A stretch of DNA of 62,084 nt from positions 1-62,084 of the IMG/VR virus record IMGVR_UViG_3300042504_002530; one strand, written 5' to 3'. Each line of letters begins with the position of its first letter. Positions within the stretch are counted from its first letter, which is position 1. A program made the position numbers and the translations under genes. The notes under the pieces were generated by a model. That model saw nothing but the letters and a program-made list of their open reading frames with translations. It was not told the origin of the DNA and searched no databases. Below, piece by piece: positions 1 to 7,646 of this stretch. Origin of the DNA: a virus.

Positions 1-399
1 AGTCGTATTTGGCACAATAAAATCAGCAACATTCGTCCCATAGGGGTCTCGTGTTGCGGTGCTATCTAAAACGCTTCCGCTCCCGTACGCAACCATATTA
101 ACAAGTCCCCAAGTGGCTGGAGTAAAGTTCTCACTCTGCAACGCTAAGTTCACCGCACTCGGCTCTACCAACAACGCAGGACACCCATTCACCGCTCCAC
201 CCAACGGATAGTCAAGGCGTGCGACGTTGTCTGCAACAAGTTCAATAAAACCCGCAGCGTTGACCCTTGTTGATTGACCTGCGACGGGGCTTGTCGTACG
301 AGTAACCGTGAAATCGCCTGCTCCGCTCTCCGGTATCTGCGAAAAAAGCACATTCGGAGCAGTAATGAATGGGATATTGACAAGCGACGGCGTAGGCAT
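1..399 (-). CDS. LamG-like tail fibre/structural protein, N-terminal part (cut by window edge)
   Basis: 133 codons are open from the ATG at 399 to the window edge. The protein starts MPTPSLVNIPF and continues with ESGAGDFTVTR, RLDYPLGG and CPALLVEPSAVN, closely matching the N-terminus of the neighbouring 424-residue protein (SSGLGDFTVVR, RLDYPIGG, CPSLLVEPAATN). This pattern is typical of phage structural proteins with a concanavalin/LamG-like domain, probably host binding. The start lies 2 bases after the neighbour's stop, so the two are co-transcribed tandem paralogues. The matching C-terminus appears at the other window end (61877-62084), so both pieces probably belong to one gene. The function is inferred. 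Confidence 0.75.
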   Translation of the reverse strand, partial: MPTPSLVNIPFITAPNVLFSQIPESGAGDFTVTRTTSPVAGQSTRVNAAGFIELVADNVARLDYPLGGAVNGCPALLVEPSAVNLALQSENFTPATWGLVNMVAYGSGSVLDSTATRDPYGTNVADFIVPNTT

Positions 400-401
400 C
401 G

Positions 402-1676
402 TTATTGCGTTAGAGATTGGAGGGACAAAACTCCCAATGGGGCTGTATTAGGAATACGAGTGGGGTAGAAAGCAAAGGCACGGATGCGAGAGTTTATTAC
501 GCTTCCTGTGCCAGTGTCTTCAACTTTACCTACATTAACGGTGTTTAATGACGCAGGATATGTGGCAGATGTTCCCGAAACCACCGCTCCGCCATTCAGA
601 CTTGCGGTTAATATTCCGCTTACTCCATTTTGAATGTAACCAAATGCAACCTTATTAAAGCCGACCACAGGCGTTCCTACGGTCATAGTTCCAGCTTGAA
701 TTCCGGCAACTATACTTCCAGCAGCAAAATAAAGAAATACTCTATTTAGTTGACTTCCATCGCTAATCGCCAAAATACGCCTTGTGCTCATATCGGTCCT
801 ATATTCAAACTCCACATACATCGTGCCTTCAGTTTGCCCAATCAACCCACTCACGCCCGTCTTGTTTATGACATCTGCGCCGCGATTGATGGCTGCGGTG
901 GTGGTGTGGATGACCGATGTGGTTACCGAGCCGATTTCCATCTGCGGATAACCAATGCGGATGGTGAAGTCGTAGGTTTGCCCGCTGACCAAACCAAAAA
1001 ACAAACTCGGATGAACAAAAGCGACCGTTGCCTGATTTAAAGCTCTTGTGAAAGAAAACCTATCGAAGGAAGTTGTTGATATAGAAAGAGCGGGACCTGT
1101 AAAAACACTCAAAAAACCGCCGCCTGAATTAAACTCCCTCATTGCAAGAGCATAACCGGCGGGAGGATTAGGTTGAGCAATTATTTGCAAATAGCAACTT
1201 GCGACCCAATTTTGACCAACCGATGCCGCAATAATGTTGTTTGCATCCCAAAAGACATCGTGAAACGTATTGTTTGCGGTACCCGAAATTCTTATATCTA
1301 CATAAGGAATCCCATTCAGAGTCCCCGTAACAATGCTTTGCCTTGTGAGTCCTGAGCCAGCGTTACTCCAATTTGTCGGTAAATTACCTGGACTTCCTGC
1401 AACTGCCCCAACCATTGAGTTGTTGCGAATGCCGTTCGTAGCAGCAGGCTCCACGAGCAACGAGGGGCACCCCGCAACAATCCCTCCGATAGGATAATCA
1501 AGGCGAGGGACATTGTCGGCAACGGTTTCAATGAAGCCCTGAGCATTAACCCTCGTAGCAGAATTGCTCGCGGCACGAACAACCGTGAAATCGCCCAAAC
1601 CACTCGACGGAACTTGTGAGTAAAGGGCTCCGGCTTTATACCGGTAGGGCACACATAAAAAAGAAGGACTAGACAT
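402..1676 (-). CDS. LamG-like tail fibre/structural protein
   Basis: The product has 424 residues. I chose the ATG at 1676 because its N-terminus (MSSPSFLCVP) aligns with that of the next paralogue, and because the ATG overlaps the stop of the upstream gene (ATGTCTAG). The longer frame up to 1835 would overlap that gene heavily. The N-terminal motif RLDYPIGG..CPSLLVEP is followed by a long beta-rich region and the C-terminal FYPTRIPN..LGVLSLQSLT, a layout typical of phage fibre or appendage proteins with a LamG/ConA-like fold. The paralogous neighbour suggests duplication and diversification of a receptor-binding protein. The fold is inferred from pattern only. Confidence 0.75.
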   Translation of the reverse strand: MSSPSFLCVPYRYKAGALYSQVPSSGLGDFTVVRAASNSATRVNAQGFIETVADNVPRLDYPIGGIVAGCPSLLVEPAATNGIRNNSMVGAVAGSPGNLPTNWSNAGSGLTRQSIVTGTLNGIPYVDIRISGTANNTFHDVFWDANNIIAASVGQNWVASCYLQIIAQPNPPAGYALAMREFNSGGGFLSVFTGPALSISTTSFDRFSFTRALNQATVAFVHPSLFFGLVSGQTYDFTIRIGYPQMEIGSVTTSVIHTTTAAINRGADVINKTGVSGLIGQTEGTMYVEFEYRTDMSTRRILAISDGSQLNRVFLYFAAGSIVAGIQAGTMTVGTPVVGFNKVAFGYIQNGVSGILTASLNGGAVVSGTSATYPASLNTVNVGKVEDTGTGSVINSRIRAFAFYPTRIPNTAPLGVLSLQSLTQ

Positions 1677-1971
1677 ACAATATTGAAAACCTTGTATAAA
1701 TGCAATCGTAAGCAGGAGCCTCCCGAACGGTGGCACTATCCGTATCGCACCGACGATTAAAGTTCCAGAAATAATCGTAGTCAACAGTCGGCGCATCCAA
1801 CAACGGAGGTGCAAACCTCGACCTGGCACAAGCATAACTGCCAGATAAAGTTCCCGACGCAGCTATGCCTCGAGCAATGTATCTGCCCCATACCGATTCC
1901 CATACATCTGACTGACTGGCAATCCTACGGACATCGGTGGTTATGATTGGCGAGGTTCCTAGCATTACCAA
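1669..1971 (-). CDS. hypothetical structural-region protein, 100 aa
   Basis: This small protein lies between two late genes. It overlaps the stop of the upstream 88-residue gene by 7 bases, and its own stop overlaps the fibre start by 8 bases, the tight coupling expected of a real operon member. It is rich in Arg, Ser and Tyr (for example ITTDVRRIASQSDVWESVWG) and has no signal peptide or membrane segment. I do not recognise the family. Its place just before the fibres suggests a fibre-associated or adaptor role, which is inference only. Confidence 0.6.
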   Translation of the reverse strand: MVMLGTSPIITTDVRRIASQSDVWESVWGRYIARGIAASGTLSGSYACARSRFAPPLLDAPTVDYDYFWNFNRRCDTDSATVREAPAYDCIYTRFSILYV

Positions 1972-2231
1972 AGAGCGATTATCCCGCTGGCAGATGTATT
2001 AGTTGCAAAAACCTTAATGACCTGAACCGGGAAGAACCCAATAGGAACATTTTGGAAAGTAACTTCCTGGCCGCCTTCCACCAATACCCTCAAGTTGCCA
2101 GGAACGCCAACATACAAAATGGCGCCAGCAAAAAAGCTGTTTGCCGGGTCAGATGATGGTACGGATAGGTTTGCGGTGTCGCTCGGAGTAACCGCAGCAG
2201 CAACGGATGGCTGAAATTTAATGGCTGACAT
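1965..2231 (-). CDS. small beta-rich structural protein, 88 aa
   Basis: The sequence is rich in Ala, Val, Ser and Gly (SVAAAVTPSDTANLS, GAILYVGVPGNLRVLVEGG) and ends NTSASGIIALW, resembling small head- or tail-surface beta proteins of phages. Its stop overlaps the next start. Composition and length recall the three small beta-rich proteins at 49688-50729 in this genome. A minor virion surface protein is likely, but the family is not identified. Confidence 0.65.
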   Translation of the reverse strand: MSAIKFQPSVAAAVTPSDTANLSVPSSDPANSFFAGAILYVGVPGNLRVLVEGGQEVTFQNVPIGFFPVQVIKVFATNTSASGIIALW

Positions 2232-2421
2232 CTTCGTTTGTTTTATATGGTAATAGTTCGTTTAACGCTTCTTGCCTCTGGCTACAACCGCAGTCCGCGC
2301 CCGTAACCTCGGATACTTTTTCAACGACCGCTTTCACGCCCGTAGCTGTAAAGATACGAGCCAAAGTGTCGCCGAAGCCTTTATCCTTGCTTGGTGAAGT
2401 GCTTTTCGTAGACATACTCAA
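2218..2421 (-). CDS. small conserved phage protein with CGC motif
   Basis: The 67-residue protein has a Lys/Ser-rich start, then GFGDTLARIFTATGVKAVV, GADCGCSQRQEALNELLPY. The D-CGC--RQ--LN--LPY pattern recurs, as I remember it, in short proteins next to holin-like genes of Bacteroidota phages. The cysteine pair might bind metal. It overlaps the holin candidate upstream by 41 bases and the 88-residue gene downstream. Either of two starts (M1 or M3) is possible. Function unknown; a lysis or virion accessory role is suggested by position. Confidence 0.65.
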   Translation of the reverse strand: MSMSTKSTSPSKDKGFGDTLARIFTATGVKAVVEKVSEVTGADCGCSQRQEALNELLPYKTNEDVSH

Positions 2422-2665
2422 CGGCTTTTAATCCTCCAAACCCAACAACAAAGGCCACGCCAAACTGCGTATTGTCCTTGAGGTCCATAAAACTTATCAC
2501 TAATGGCGTCAGGTAGTTTGCCGATAGCGTACCGGCAATAAGCGACAAGGCTTGCTCCTTGATGTTCATCTTCTTCTTGGAGCGCCAAATCGTTACGAGG
2601 CTACCCAACAAGCCCGACAGGGCTAAACCAATGTTGAACCCGAGGTCCATTAAAAATTCTCTCAT
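2381..2665 (-). CDS. holin-like small membrane protein
   Basis: The 94-residue protein has hydrophobic segments at about residues 9-27 (FNIGLALSGLLGSLVTIW), 39-59 and 65-80 (VAFVVGFGGLKAVEY), separated by a basic stretch (RSKKKMNIK) and an acidic patch. A small protein with two or three membrane passes fits a holin that forms inner-membrane holes at lysis. Amidase and u-spanin genes at 61068-61875 would follow downstream in the same late transcript if the genome is circular. Identity as holin is inferred from topology and context; another small membrane protein cannot be excluded. Confidence 0.6.
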   Translation of the reverse strand: MREFLMDLGFNIGLALSGLLGSLVTIWRSKKKMNIKEQALSLIAGTLSANYLTPLVISFMDLKDNTQFGVAFVVGFGGLKAVEYVYEKHFTKQG

Positions 2666-2886
2666 TTTCTTGCTCTATTTTTGGAGGCTTTTTCTAAGAT
2701 AAACTTTCCACCCTTCTGATGCGAAACATCCAACCCGTCGCCCTTCTTACCCATTTCGCGGTTCTTCTTCACCAACTGCGCACGATACTTACGTCGTTCT
2801 GGGGTGGAGTGATACTCGGTATCGTACTCGGATTTTTTCTTGCGTGCCTTTGGATTGGCATCGTAATACTTTGCGCTGCGTGACAT
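2662..2886 (-). CDS. small basic phage protein (DVSH / SxNRAR motif)
   Basis: The 74-residue, Lys/Arg-rich protein starts MSRSAKYYDANPKARKKKS, continues TEYHSTPERRKYRAQL and DGLDVSH, and ends LEKASKNRARK. I recall this motif set in small proteins of many marine and freshwater viruses, where the molecular role is unknown. A DNA-associated virion protein is plausible from the charge. It overlaps its upstream neighbour by one base and the holin candidate by four. Confidence 0.7.
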   Translation of the reverse strand: MSRSAKYYDANPKARKKKSEYDTEYHSTPERRKYRAQLVKKNREMGKKGDGLDVSHQKGGKFILEKASKNRARK

Positions 2887-3173
2887 CAGTACTTACCCTT
2901 TCTGCCCTTGGGGCTTGACTTTGTGCTGCCGCCCTTGCCGGCCCATAAGTCCTTGCAGGCCCAATAGCGAGCCGTAAGCTTGCTTGTGGCCGTGTCGCAC
3001 TTGTGACGCGCCTTGAAGGACTTTCGAGCAGCCGCGCTGTAATTGTGGCCATAGCCTTCCGCTCCATAATGAACGATTTTCTCTTGGCCTCCTTCGCAGG
3101 CTTTTACCATCCGCTTTTTCCCGGGGCTCGTTGATGGCCTCGGCTTGTTGCATGGCATTGACTCTTTCTTCAT
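2886..3173 (-). CDS. small basic Cys/His-containing phage protein
   Basis: The 95-residue protein carries the block KKRMVKACEGGQEKIVHYGA, GYGHNYSAAARKSFKARHKC and TARYWACKDLWAG. This arrangement recurs, as I remember, in small proteins of many aquatic tailed phages (DUF6321-like; the number is from memory). The two conserved cysteines plus histidines could bind zinc. The C-terminus is Gly/Lys-rich (KGRKGKY). Another Met at residue 6 could be the start. It belongs to a run of small basic proteins that may be virion components. Confidence 0.7.
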   Translation of the reverse strand: MKKESMPCNKPRPSTSPGKKRMVKACEGGQEKIVHYGAEGYGHNYSAAARKSFKARHKCDTATSKLTARYWACKDLWAGKGGSTKSSPKGRKGKY

Positions 3174-3209
3174 AGGGCAGTCCCGGGTTTATTGGCAACA
3201 AAGGTAGCA

Positions 3210-3368
3210 TTATTTTTTCCGGGCAGCTGAATATGCAATGGCAGCAATCTGCTCCTTGCTACGCTTCTTGCCGGCCGGCTTCGACCGGTTGGCCCGGGTC
3301 AGCTCTTGAATGTTCGCGGATACAGCCTTCTGCATGTCGGCCTTCCCCTTTGCTTTCTTTAATGGCAT
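3210..3368 (-). CDS. small basic protein, 52 aa
   Basis: The ATG at 3368 starts 2 bases after the stop of the upstream 111-residue gene; the stop is at 3210-3212. The protein reads MPLKKAKGKADMQKAVSANI then QELTRAN, SKEQIAAIAYSAARKK. It resembles the very common tiny phage proteins that start MPLKKGKS and end in an ALSKAGKK-like tail, whose role is unknown. Tight spacing on both sides supports expression. Confidence 0.65.
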   Translation of the reverse strand: MPLKKAKGKADMQKAVSANIQELTRANRSKPAGKKRSKEQIAAIAYSAARKK

Positions 3369-3370
3369 GT

Positions 3371-3706
3371 CTATACAGGTTTAACTCTTCGACCCATTCC
3401 GACACGCTCTTTCTCCCGAATCTTTTTCCGGATGGTAGAGCGGCCTATCTCTGAGCTCGTCTTGGGGGTTTTCTCGGACACACGCTTGGTTGGCCGGCAG
3501 TACTCGTTCTTCCCACCAGCTCCACAGGCGCGGCCGGTCTTTTGGTCCACCCACTTCTCTTTCTCCCATCGTTTTAAATTAGTTCCTTTTTCAGTCTTGC
3601 GTACACTTCCGGACTCCTTGCGGCACTTAGCAATCGCCTGACTAGCCCTAGCGGACGGAAAAACGTCGTATTGCGCTTTGACCTTTTTGTAACAGGCGTC
3701 CTTCAT
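3371..3706 (-). CDS. DUF5872-like phage protein
   Basis: The 111-residue basic protein starts MKDACYKKVKAQYDVFPSAR, continues AIAKCRKESGS and carries KEKWVDQKTGRACGAG..NEYCRPTKRVSEKTPKT. Paired cysteines and the CRPTKR-SEKTPKT stretch are what I remember of the DUF5872 family in viruses of bacteria and algae. The cysteines may hold a metal. It is the first of the run of small basic proteins downstream of groES and lies opposite the start of a divergent wHTH gene. Function unknown. Confidence 0.7.
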   Translation of the reverse strand: MKDACYKKVKAQYDVFPSARASQAIAKCRKESGSVRKTEKGTNLKRWEKEKWVDQKTGRACGAGGKNEYCRPTKRVSEKTPKTSSEIGRSTIRKKIREKERVGMGRRVKPV

Positions 3707-3727
3707 AACTTTGGCAAAAATAATACA

Positions 3728-4183
3728 ATGGAGTACCTAAAGTATTTTAAGGTCGTAAGGGCTTATGTCAAAGCGAAATACGCCGTAAGTCTGGATGACT
3801 TAGAGTTCTTACTCTTCCTAAGTCCGGAGAAAGTCTTTAATAAGAAGCGACTTAAACTAGCAGAAGTGGGCATGAGTTGGGACCCCAAGCGTCTCGACAG
3901 CATGATACGCCGCGGGCTGATAGGGCAACTGCGCGAGAAGCCAACCGCCCTCTATACCCTAACGCCACACGCGCGCCATATTATCAACTCAGTCTACCGG
4001 AAGCTTGAAGGGAAGGAGCCCATCAACACGTCGCCGAGGTCCAACCCCCTATACGCCCCGAAAGCCCCATTTAGCTACAAGCTATACCGACGGCAGGCCG
4101 AAGACCTCAACGAATCTATAATACGACAACGACGTCGCGCTCAAGAATCACAAGGTACTGATGGCCCTCAATCATCAACTTAA
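3728..4183 (+). CDS. winged-helix-like phage protein
   Basis: The 151-residue protein starts at ATG 3728 (MEYLKYFKVVRAYVKAKYAV). The region LDDLEFLLFLSPEKVF..WDPKRLDSMIRRGLIG..TALYTLTPHARHIINSVYRKL has the helix-turn-helix-wing spacing of MarR/PadR-like proteins; similar proteins occur in Bacteroidota phages as I recall. It is the only + strand gene inside the leftmost late block, and its 3' end overlaps the end of groES by 68 bases, tail to tail. The orientation suggests a separately transcribed regulator. Regulatory function is inferred. Confidence 0.75.
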   Translation: MEYLKYFKVVRAYVKAKYAVSLDDLEFLLFLSPEKVFNKKRLKLAEVGMSWDPKRLDSMIRRGLIGQLREKPTALYTLTPHARHIINSVYRKLEGKEPINTSPRSNPLYAPKAPFSYKLYRRQAEDLNESIIRQRRRAQESQGTDGPQSST

Positions 4184-4373
4184 AGCCGGCGCTCCTGTCG
4201 TACAGGACGCTGTCGCCGTCCTTAACAGCACAGACTTCGTTGCCGACGCTGACGACCTTGGCCTCCCGGTAGCGGATGTCCTCGGCGTCCTTGCTTGACA
4301 TGGTTAGCCCGCTGCCGGTCTTTATCTCCCGGTGGACTTCTTCGGCGACGATGAACTTATTTATTGCTTTCAT
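4116..4373 (-). CDS. groES: GroES-like co-chaperonin
   Basis: The 85-residue protein fits the Cpn10 fold: MKAINKFIVAEEVHRE at the N-terminus, a short mobile-loop region (TGSGLTMSSKDAEDIRY), then AKVVSVGNEV, KDGDSVLYDRSAGF and the closing strand YLVILERDVVVVL. GroES caps the GroEL ring so that capsid or other phage proteins can fold. The start overlaps the groEL stop by 17 bases, giving the order groEL-groES. At 85 residues it is slightly shorter than typical 95-residue GroES. Its 3' end lies opposite the wHTH gene. Confidence 0.85.
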   Translation of the reverse strand: MKAINKFIVAEEVHREIKTGSGLTMSSKDAEDIRYREAKVVSVGNEVCAVKDGDSVLYDRSAGFKLMIEGHQYLVILERDVVVVL

Positions 4374-5913
4374 TGGTAATAATTGCGTTTGTACCTAGAA
4401 GAGTGGCCGCTACGCTCGTAGCGCTGATGAGAGCGTTCTTTGTCACCTTGGCCGGGTCAATGACCCCCATGCCCATCATGTCGCCGTAGTGCATGCTCTT
4501 TAGGTCAAGCCCGAAGCCGAACGCGCACCCACGAATGTTCTGCTGGACCTCCAAGTCGTTTACGCCGGCATTCTCCAGAATCTGACGGAACGGAGCCATC
4601 AACGCCCGGCAGAACACCCTCCGGACACGCTCGATATGGCCCTCCTCCTCCATGACCTCATGGGCGATGTAGTTAAGCGCCACCCCTCCGCCGGGCAGTA
4701 CACCCTCGGCTAGCGCGCTACGCACGGCGCAGACCGCGTCATCAACCCGGTCATACAGCTCTTTCTGCTCCACGTCCGTATTTGCCCCGACGTAGATGAC
4801 CGACATGCCCCCCCGGAGGCTTGCAATTCTCTCCATAATAAACTCCCGCTCGTCCTTGCGCTCGGTATTCTTGTGCTGCTCCCATAGTTCTTTGACCCGC
4901 CCGTCAACTTTAGCCGCGTCCAAGTCCGGCCGGACGATGATGGTTTCCTCCCGGCCGACCACGATGCGCTTAGCAATGCCTAGGTCCGTGACCTGAGCGA
5001 TGCTCAAGTCGTCACCGGTCTGCTCGCTGAAGTACTTGCCCCCCAACATGAAGGCAATGTCGCCCATCTGCTCATGCCGGCGCCACCCAAACGAGGGAGG
5101 CTGCACCACGCAGAACTTCAACCCGTTCTTCACCACGTTCGCAGCAAGGGTCATCTGCACCGCGTCGGAGCAGTCCGCGATAATCACCAACGGCTTACCG
5201 CTGTTGATGACCGGCTTGAGCACGTTCTCAATGCTCAGGATGTTGTTGATGGGCGTATCGGACACCAAAACATACGCGTCCTCCAGAATACACTCGTCTT
5301 TCCGTTGGTCGTTGACGAACATCCGGTTCGTGTACCCCCGCTGAAACCGCATGCCAGTGGTTGTCTCCACATAAGTCGTCTGCCCCTGCGAACGCTGCAC
5401 CGTGACAATGCCGTCAGCGCCCACATTCTTGTACGCCGTGGCAATAATCGCCCCAATTTGCGCGTCGTTGTTCGCGCTAATCGTCGCAATGGCCTCCAAA
5501 GACGACAATTTCACCTTCTTGGACAACTTGTCAATGCGCTTAGCCACCTTGTCAGCCATGCCGGTCAGCAACTTGGCCTCACTCAGCGTCAACCCCTCCT
5601 CAATACCACCTAAAGTCATCGCTTCAGCAATGACCACCGCCGTCGTTGTGCCGTCGCCGGCCATCGTAGCCGTCCGGTCCGCCGCCTGACGCATAATCCG
5701 TACCGCCATATTCTCCACCGGGTCGCTCAAAGTGATGGAACGGGCCACCGTGACGCCGTCTTTCGTGACCGTCATGCCCCCAATGTGCTCCGGAGATTCC
5801 AAAATAACCGTGTTACCGCACGGACCCAGAGTGCTCTTCACCGCACCCGCCATTTTTTTGATTCCTGATGCCAAGCCTTGCCTCGCGTCAGCTCCTAAAG
5901 TGAGATTTTTCAT
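4357..5913 (-). CDS. groEL: GroEL-like chaperonin
   Basis: The 518-residue type I chaperonin has the ATP-binding landmarks STLGP (27-31), TKDGVTVA (50-57) and GDGTTT (86-91), the GGG turn in LPGGGVAL, and the C-terminal GVIDPAKVTKNALISATSVA. It lacks the Gly-Gly-Met tail of E. coli GroEL (548 residues). It forms the folding chamber used with the downstream GroES. The start codon overlaps the stop of the 67-residue gene upstream (ATGA). All motifs look intact, so an active chaperonin is likely, perhaps dedicated to late virion proteins. Confidence 0.95.
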   Translation of the reverse strand: MKNLTLGADARQGLASGIKKMAGAVKSTLGPCGNTVILESPEHIGGMTVTKDGVTVARSITLSDPVENMAVRIMRQAADRTATMAGDGTTTAVVIAEAMTLGGIEEGLTLSEAKLLTGMADKVAKRIDKLSKKVKLSSLEAIATISANNDAQIGAIIATAYKNVGADGIVTVQRSQGQTTYVETTTGMRFQRGYTNRMFVNDQRKDECILEDAYVLVSDTPINNILSIENVLKPVINSGKPLVIIADCSDAVQMTLAANVVKNGLKFCVVQPPSFGWRRHEQMGDIAFMLGGKYFSEQTGDDLSIAQVTDLGIAKRIVVGREETIIVRPDLDAAKVDGRVKELWEQHKNTERKDEREFIMERIASLRGGMSVIYVGANTDVEQKELYDRVDDAVCAVRSALAEGVLPGGGVALNYIAHEVMEEEGHIERVRRVFCRALMAPFRQILENAGVNDLEVQQNIRGCAFGFGLDLKSMHYGDMMGMGVIDPAKVTKNALISATSVAATLLGTNAIITNESNK

Positions 5914-6113
5914 TTTTCTTCAAAATTAACACTCAAACACCATGCCAAACTCTTCTGACCGGAAAAAATTAACGGCCATCGCTTCCGGGGATTCTCAACC
6001 GGCGTGTCGTCGTCGTCCGAAACCCACTGCTCGTTGAACGATACGAAGACGTTGTTGCCTAAATAGACAACTATCCCGGGGTCGTCCTTGCTGTACCAGA
6101 AGACATCGTCCAT
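5910..6113 (-). CDS. hypothetical acidic protein upstream of groEL, 67 aa
   Basis: The protein reads MDDVFWYSKDDPGIVVYLGN, then FVSFNEQWVSDDDDTPVENP. It is acidic, with no membrane segment. I do not recognise it. It is the first gene of the left late segment, ends inside the groEL start (4-base overlap) and begins only 18 bases from the duplicated AT-rich element at 6131. Translational coupling with groEL is likely. Confidence 0.55.
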   Translation of the reverse strand: MDDVFWYSKDDPGIVVYLGNNVFVSFNEQWVSDDDDTPVENPRKRWPLIFSGQKSLAWCLSVNFEEK

Positions 6114-6130
6114 AAAACAAAAATACCAGA

Positions 6131-6268
6131 ATGTCGATTTTTTTTCTCCCTATACTCTCTATATATATTCTTATTTTAGATTTCTTCCCAAAAAATCATA
6201 GGAAAAAAATCGTCATAATCTATCAGTAGCTTGATAATCAGCGAGAAAAATTGGCTCAAAATCGTCAT
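6131..6268. repeat. AT-rich intergenic element A (copy of element B before the primase)
   Basis: This stretch is homologous to 18894-19050. Both begin ATGTCGA, run through a T-rich part, share the exact 20-mer at 6190-6209 and 18961-18980 (AAAAAATCATAGGAAAAAAA), then a diverged TGATWATCAGCRAGAAAAA block, and end in a CGTCAT (A) or CGACAT (B) site. A holds CGTCAT twice, and an inverted TGACGAT lies at 6401. Duplicated AT-rich sequence with short repeated sites in the divergent region suggests a replication origin or a regulator-binding region; this is inference. Confidence 0.65.
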
Positions 6269-6547
6269 ACGCTGCCAGATTTTCGACATTTGGGGGTTAG
6301 AAACTTGGAGTAAATGGGTTATCTGAGCCGTTCCGCGCGTCCGTCCGCGTGCGCAAGCACCCCCGCCTGCACGTTGGGGGGTGTTGTATCTTGTGTTACA
6401 TGACGATTTTTTGCCGATTTTGCGCCGACCATACCAACCCCTAAAGGGGTGGTAAAGTACGCCGAAATGGGGCGTTTTGGGCCGACCGAGAGAGGGGTCG
6501 TGTGATGCGCGTTTCCGCCCGAGCATAATGCCCGCGCCGAAAGAGTG

Positions 6548-6564
6548 GGTGTTTGAACACCCCT
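6548..6564. repeat. dispersed hairpin element, copy 1 (loop TTGA)
   Basis: GGGTGTTTGAACACCC forms a 6-bp stem with loop TTGA. It is the leftmost member of the family and lies in the gene-free intergenic region. Confidence 0.75.
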
Positions 6565-6576
6565 CGTTTTGGTCTA

Positions 6577-6853
6577 TACATCTTCGATGTATTGCTCCAT
6601 AACACATCTTACATCCTCCGTTCCCCACCTCTACACCTTCGGTGTAAGCTCCATATACCTTCGGTATATGCTCCGTAACACAACTCAAACAAGCCGTAAC
6701 ACAATTCAAACAAGCCCCAAATGACACGCCGTGTACGCGTACCCGCCTTGGCGGTTCTTCAAGAACCGCCGCGCAGTGTCCGAAGGACACCGCCCGACCC
6801 CGCGACACCCCCGCGTTACCGCGCCGCCGCCTTGGTATCCCCTTCGGGATACC
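6577..6853. repeat. array of perfect short hairpins
   Basis: Six perfect inverted repeats with 3-5 base loops lie here: 6577-6593, 6632-6646 and 6652-6670 (all with loop TTC, tied together by repeats of CTCCRTAACACA), then 6750-6770 (10-bp stem), 6776-6790 (GTGTCC GAA GGACAC) and 6834-6853 (8-bp stem, loop CTTC). No credible gene covers them. They may be part of a structured RNA or of replication or packaging signals. Strand and role are unknown. Confidence 0.7.
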
Positions 6854-6986
6854 GCCCGTAGCCCAAAAAACGCGTCACGCTTAGGCATAATGCGTAATCC
6901 CCCCACATTTCGCGTCATCCCCAAATGATACGCGCGCGGTGCTTTCGTCAACTGCTTGATTTTCAGCGCCTTTGCCGAAATCAAAA

Positions 6987-6995
6987 TGTGGATAA
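6987..6995 (-). promoter_or_regulatory. perfect DnaA box
   Basis: TGTGGATAA is the exact reverse complement of the bacterial DnaA box TTATCCACA. A one-mismatch version (TGTGGATTA) lies at 7163-7171. The site sits in the divergent gene-free region together with AT-rich element A. The phage encodes two DnaA-domain-IV-like proteins, so a replication origin is plausible. One 9-mer could occur by chance. Confidence 0.5.
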
Positions 6996-7092
6996 CTTTT
7001 TTCACCCCCTAACTTGCTGATTTTGAGCCGTTTACATACTCACCGAAAATTTAATTTGACCCTGTTGGGCTGCATTCGGATTTTGCCGTTTA

Positions 7093-7100
7093 TACCTTTG
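7093..7100 (+). promoter_or_regulatory. Bacteroidota-type -7 promoter box
   Basis: TACCTTTG matches the Bacteroidota -7 consensus TAnnTTTG at all fixed positions. No perfect TTTG -33 box is correctly spaced (TTGG at 7064 is 25 bases upstream), so strength is uncertain. Transcription from about 7106 would yield the hairpin-rich RNA that ends at the terminator at 7740. Confidence 0.45.
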
Positions 7101-7646
7101 CATCGCCGACTGACAGCAAACTGACCTCGGCTCCCCACGATACAGACTACCTTGGTAGTCATTGTGGATTACTTGTGACCTACTAAAGTAGGGGTGACAG
7201 CCCAAAACAGAGAGGACAAGGAGAGGTCATAATTTCTAATTATGATGTCGGATGCTTCGTAGTGGTTCCTTACGGAAAGGAACTTAGGGTAGCCGCCTAT
7301 TTCGTGGCTGAGGAATCCCGCACTCCGCAAAAACGGGAACAGGGCAAGGTCAAGCCAAGATTGACCCCGAAGGGGACTGCGACAAAGCAGACCCTACCTT
7401 AAAAAGGTACTTCGGCGAAGGGAAAAGGACAAAACTCCTACGGAGTAAAACCCGATTCCTTACTATGTAACGGCTTTGGTAACACAAAGTATTCCAACCG
7501 AAGGTTGCATAGTGAGGGGGTGGCGCAGACCGAGTTCGTCTAAAAGCCCGATGTGAGCGCTAGAGCCACGAAGATAGAAAGCAGGTTACTAACTATTGGC
7601 CACCCCGAAGGGGTGAAACTTCGGGATTGGTCAAGGCAAAGTACAA

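Noticed and set aside
2893-3210. 105-codon frame starting at a TAATG overlap
   Set aside because: The other frame (2886-3173) encodes the conserved VHYGAEGYGHNYS...RHKCD pattern, so this is a shadow.
6111-6125. TATTTTTG (- strand) as promoter for the groEL operon
   Set aside because: It fits TAnnTTTG but would start transcription at the start codon, and no TTTG -33 box is at the right distance.
6577-6670. Possible CRISPR-like array from repeated hairpins with CTCC(A/G)TAACACA spacers
   Set aside because: Units differ in stem sequence, spacing is irregular and there are no cas genes; better described as a hairpin array.
6176-6808. 210-codon open frame on the - strand in the intergenic region
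   Set aside because: It runs through the hairpin array and element A, has Cys/Arg/Gly-rich low-complexity translation with no domain, and no operon neighbour at the start.
6706-7005. 99-codon open frame on the - strand
   Set aside because: It is made largely of the perfect inverted repeats and the DnaA-box region; translation shows no protein-like pattern.
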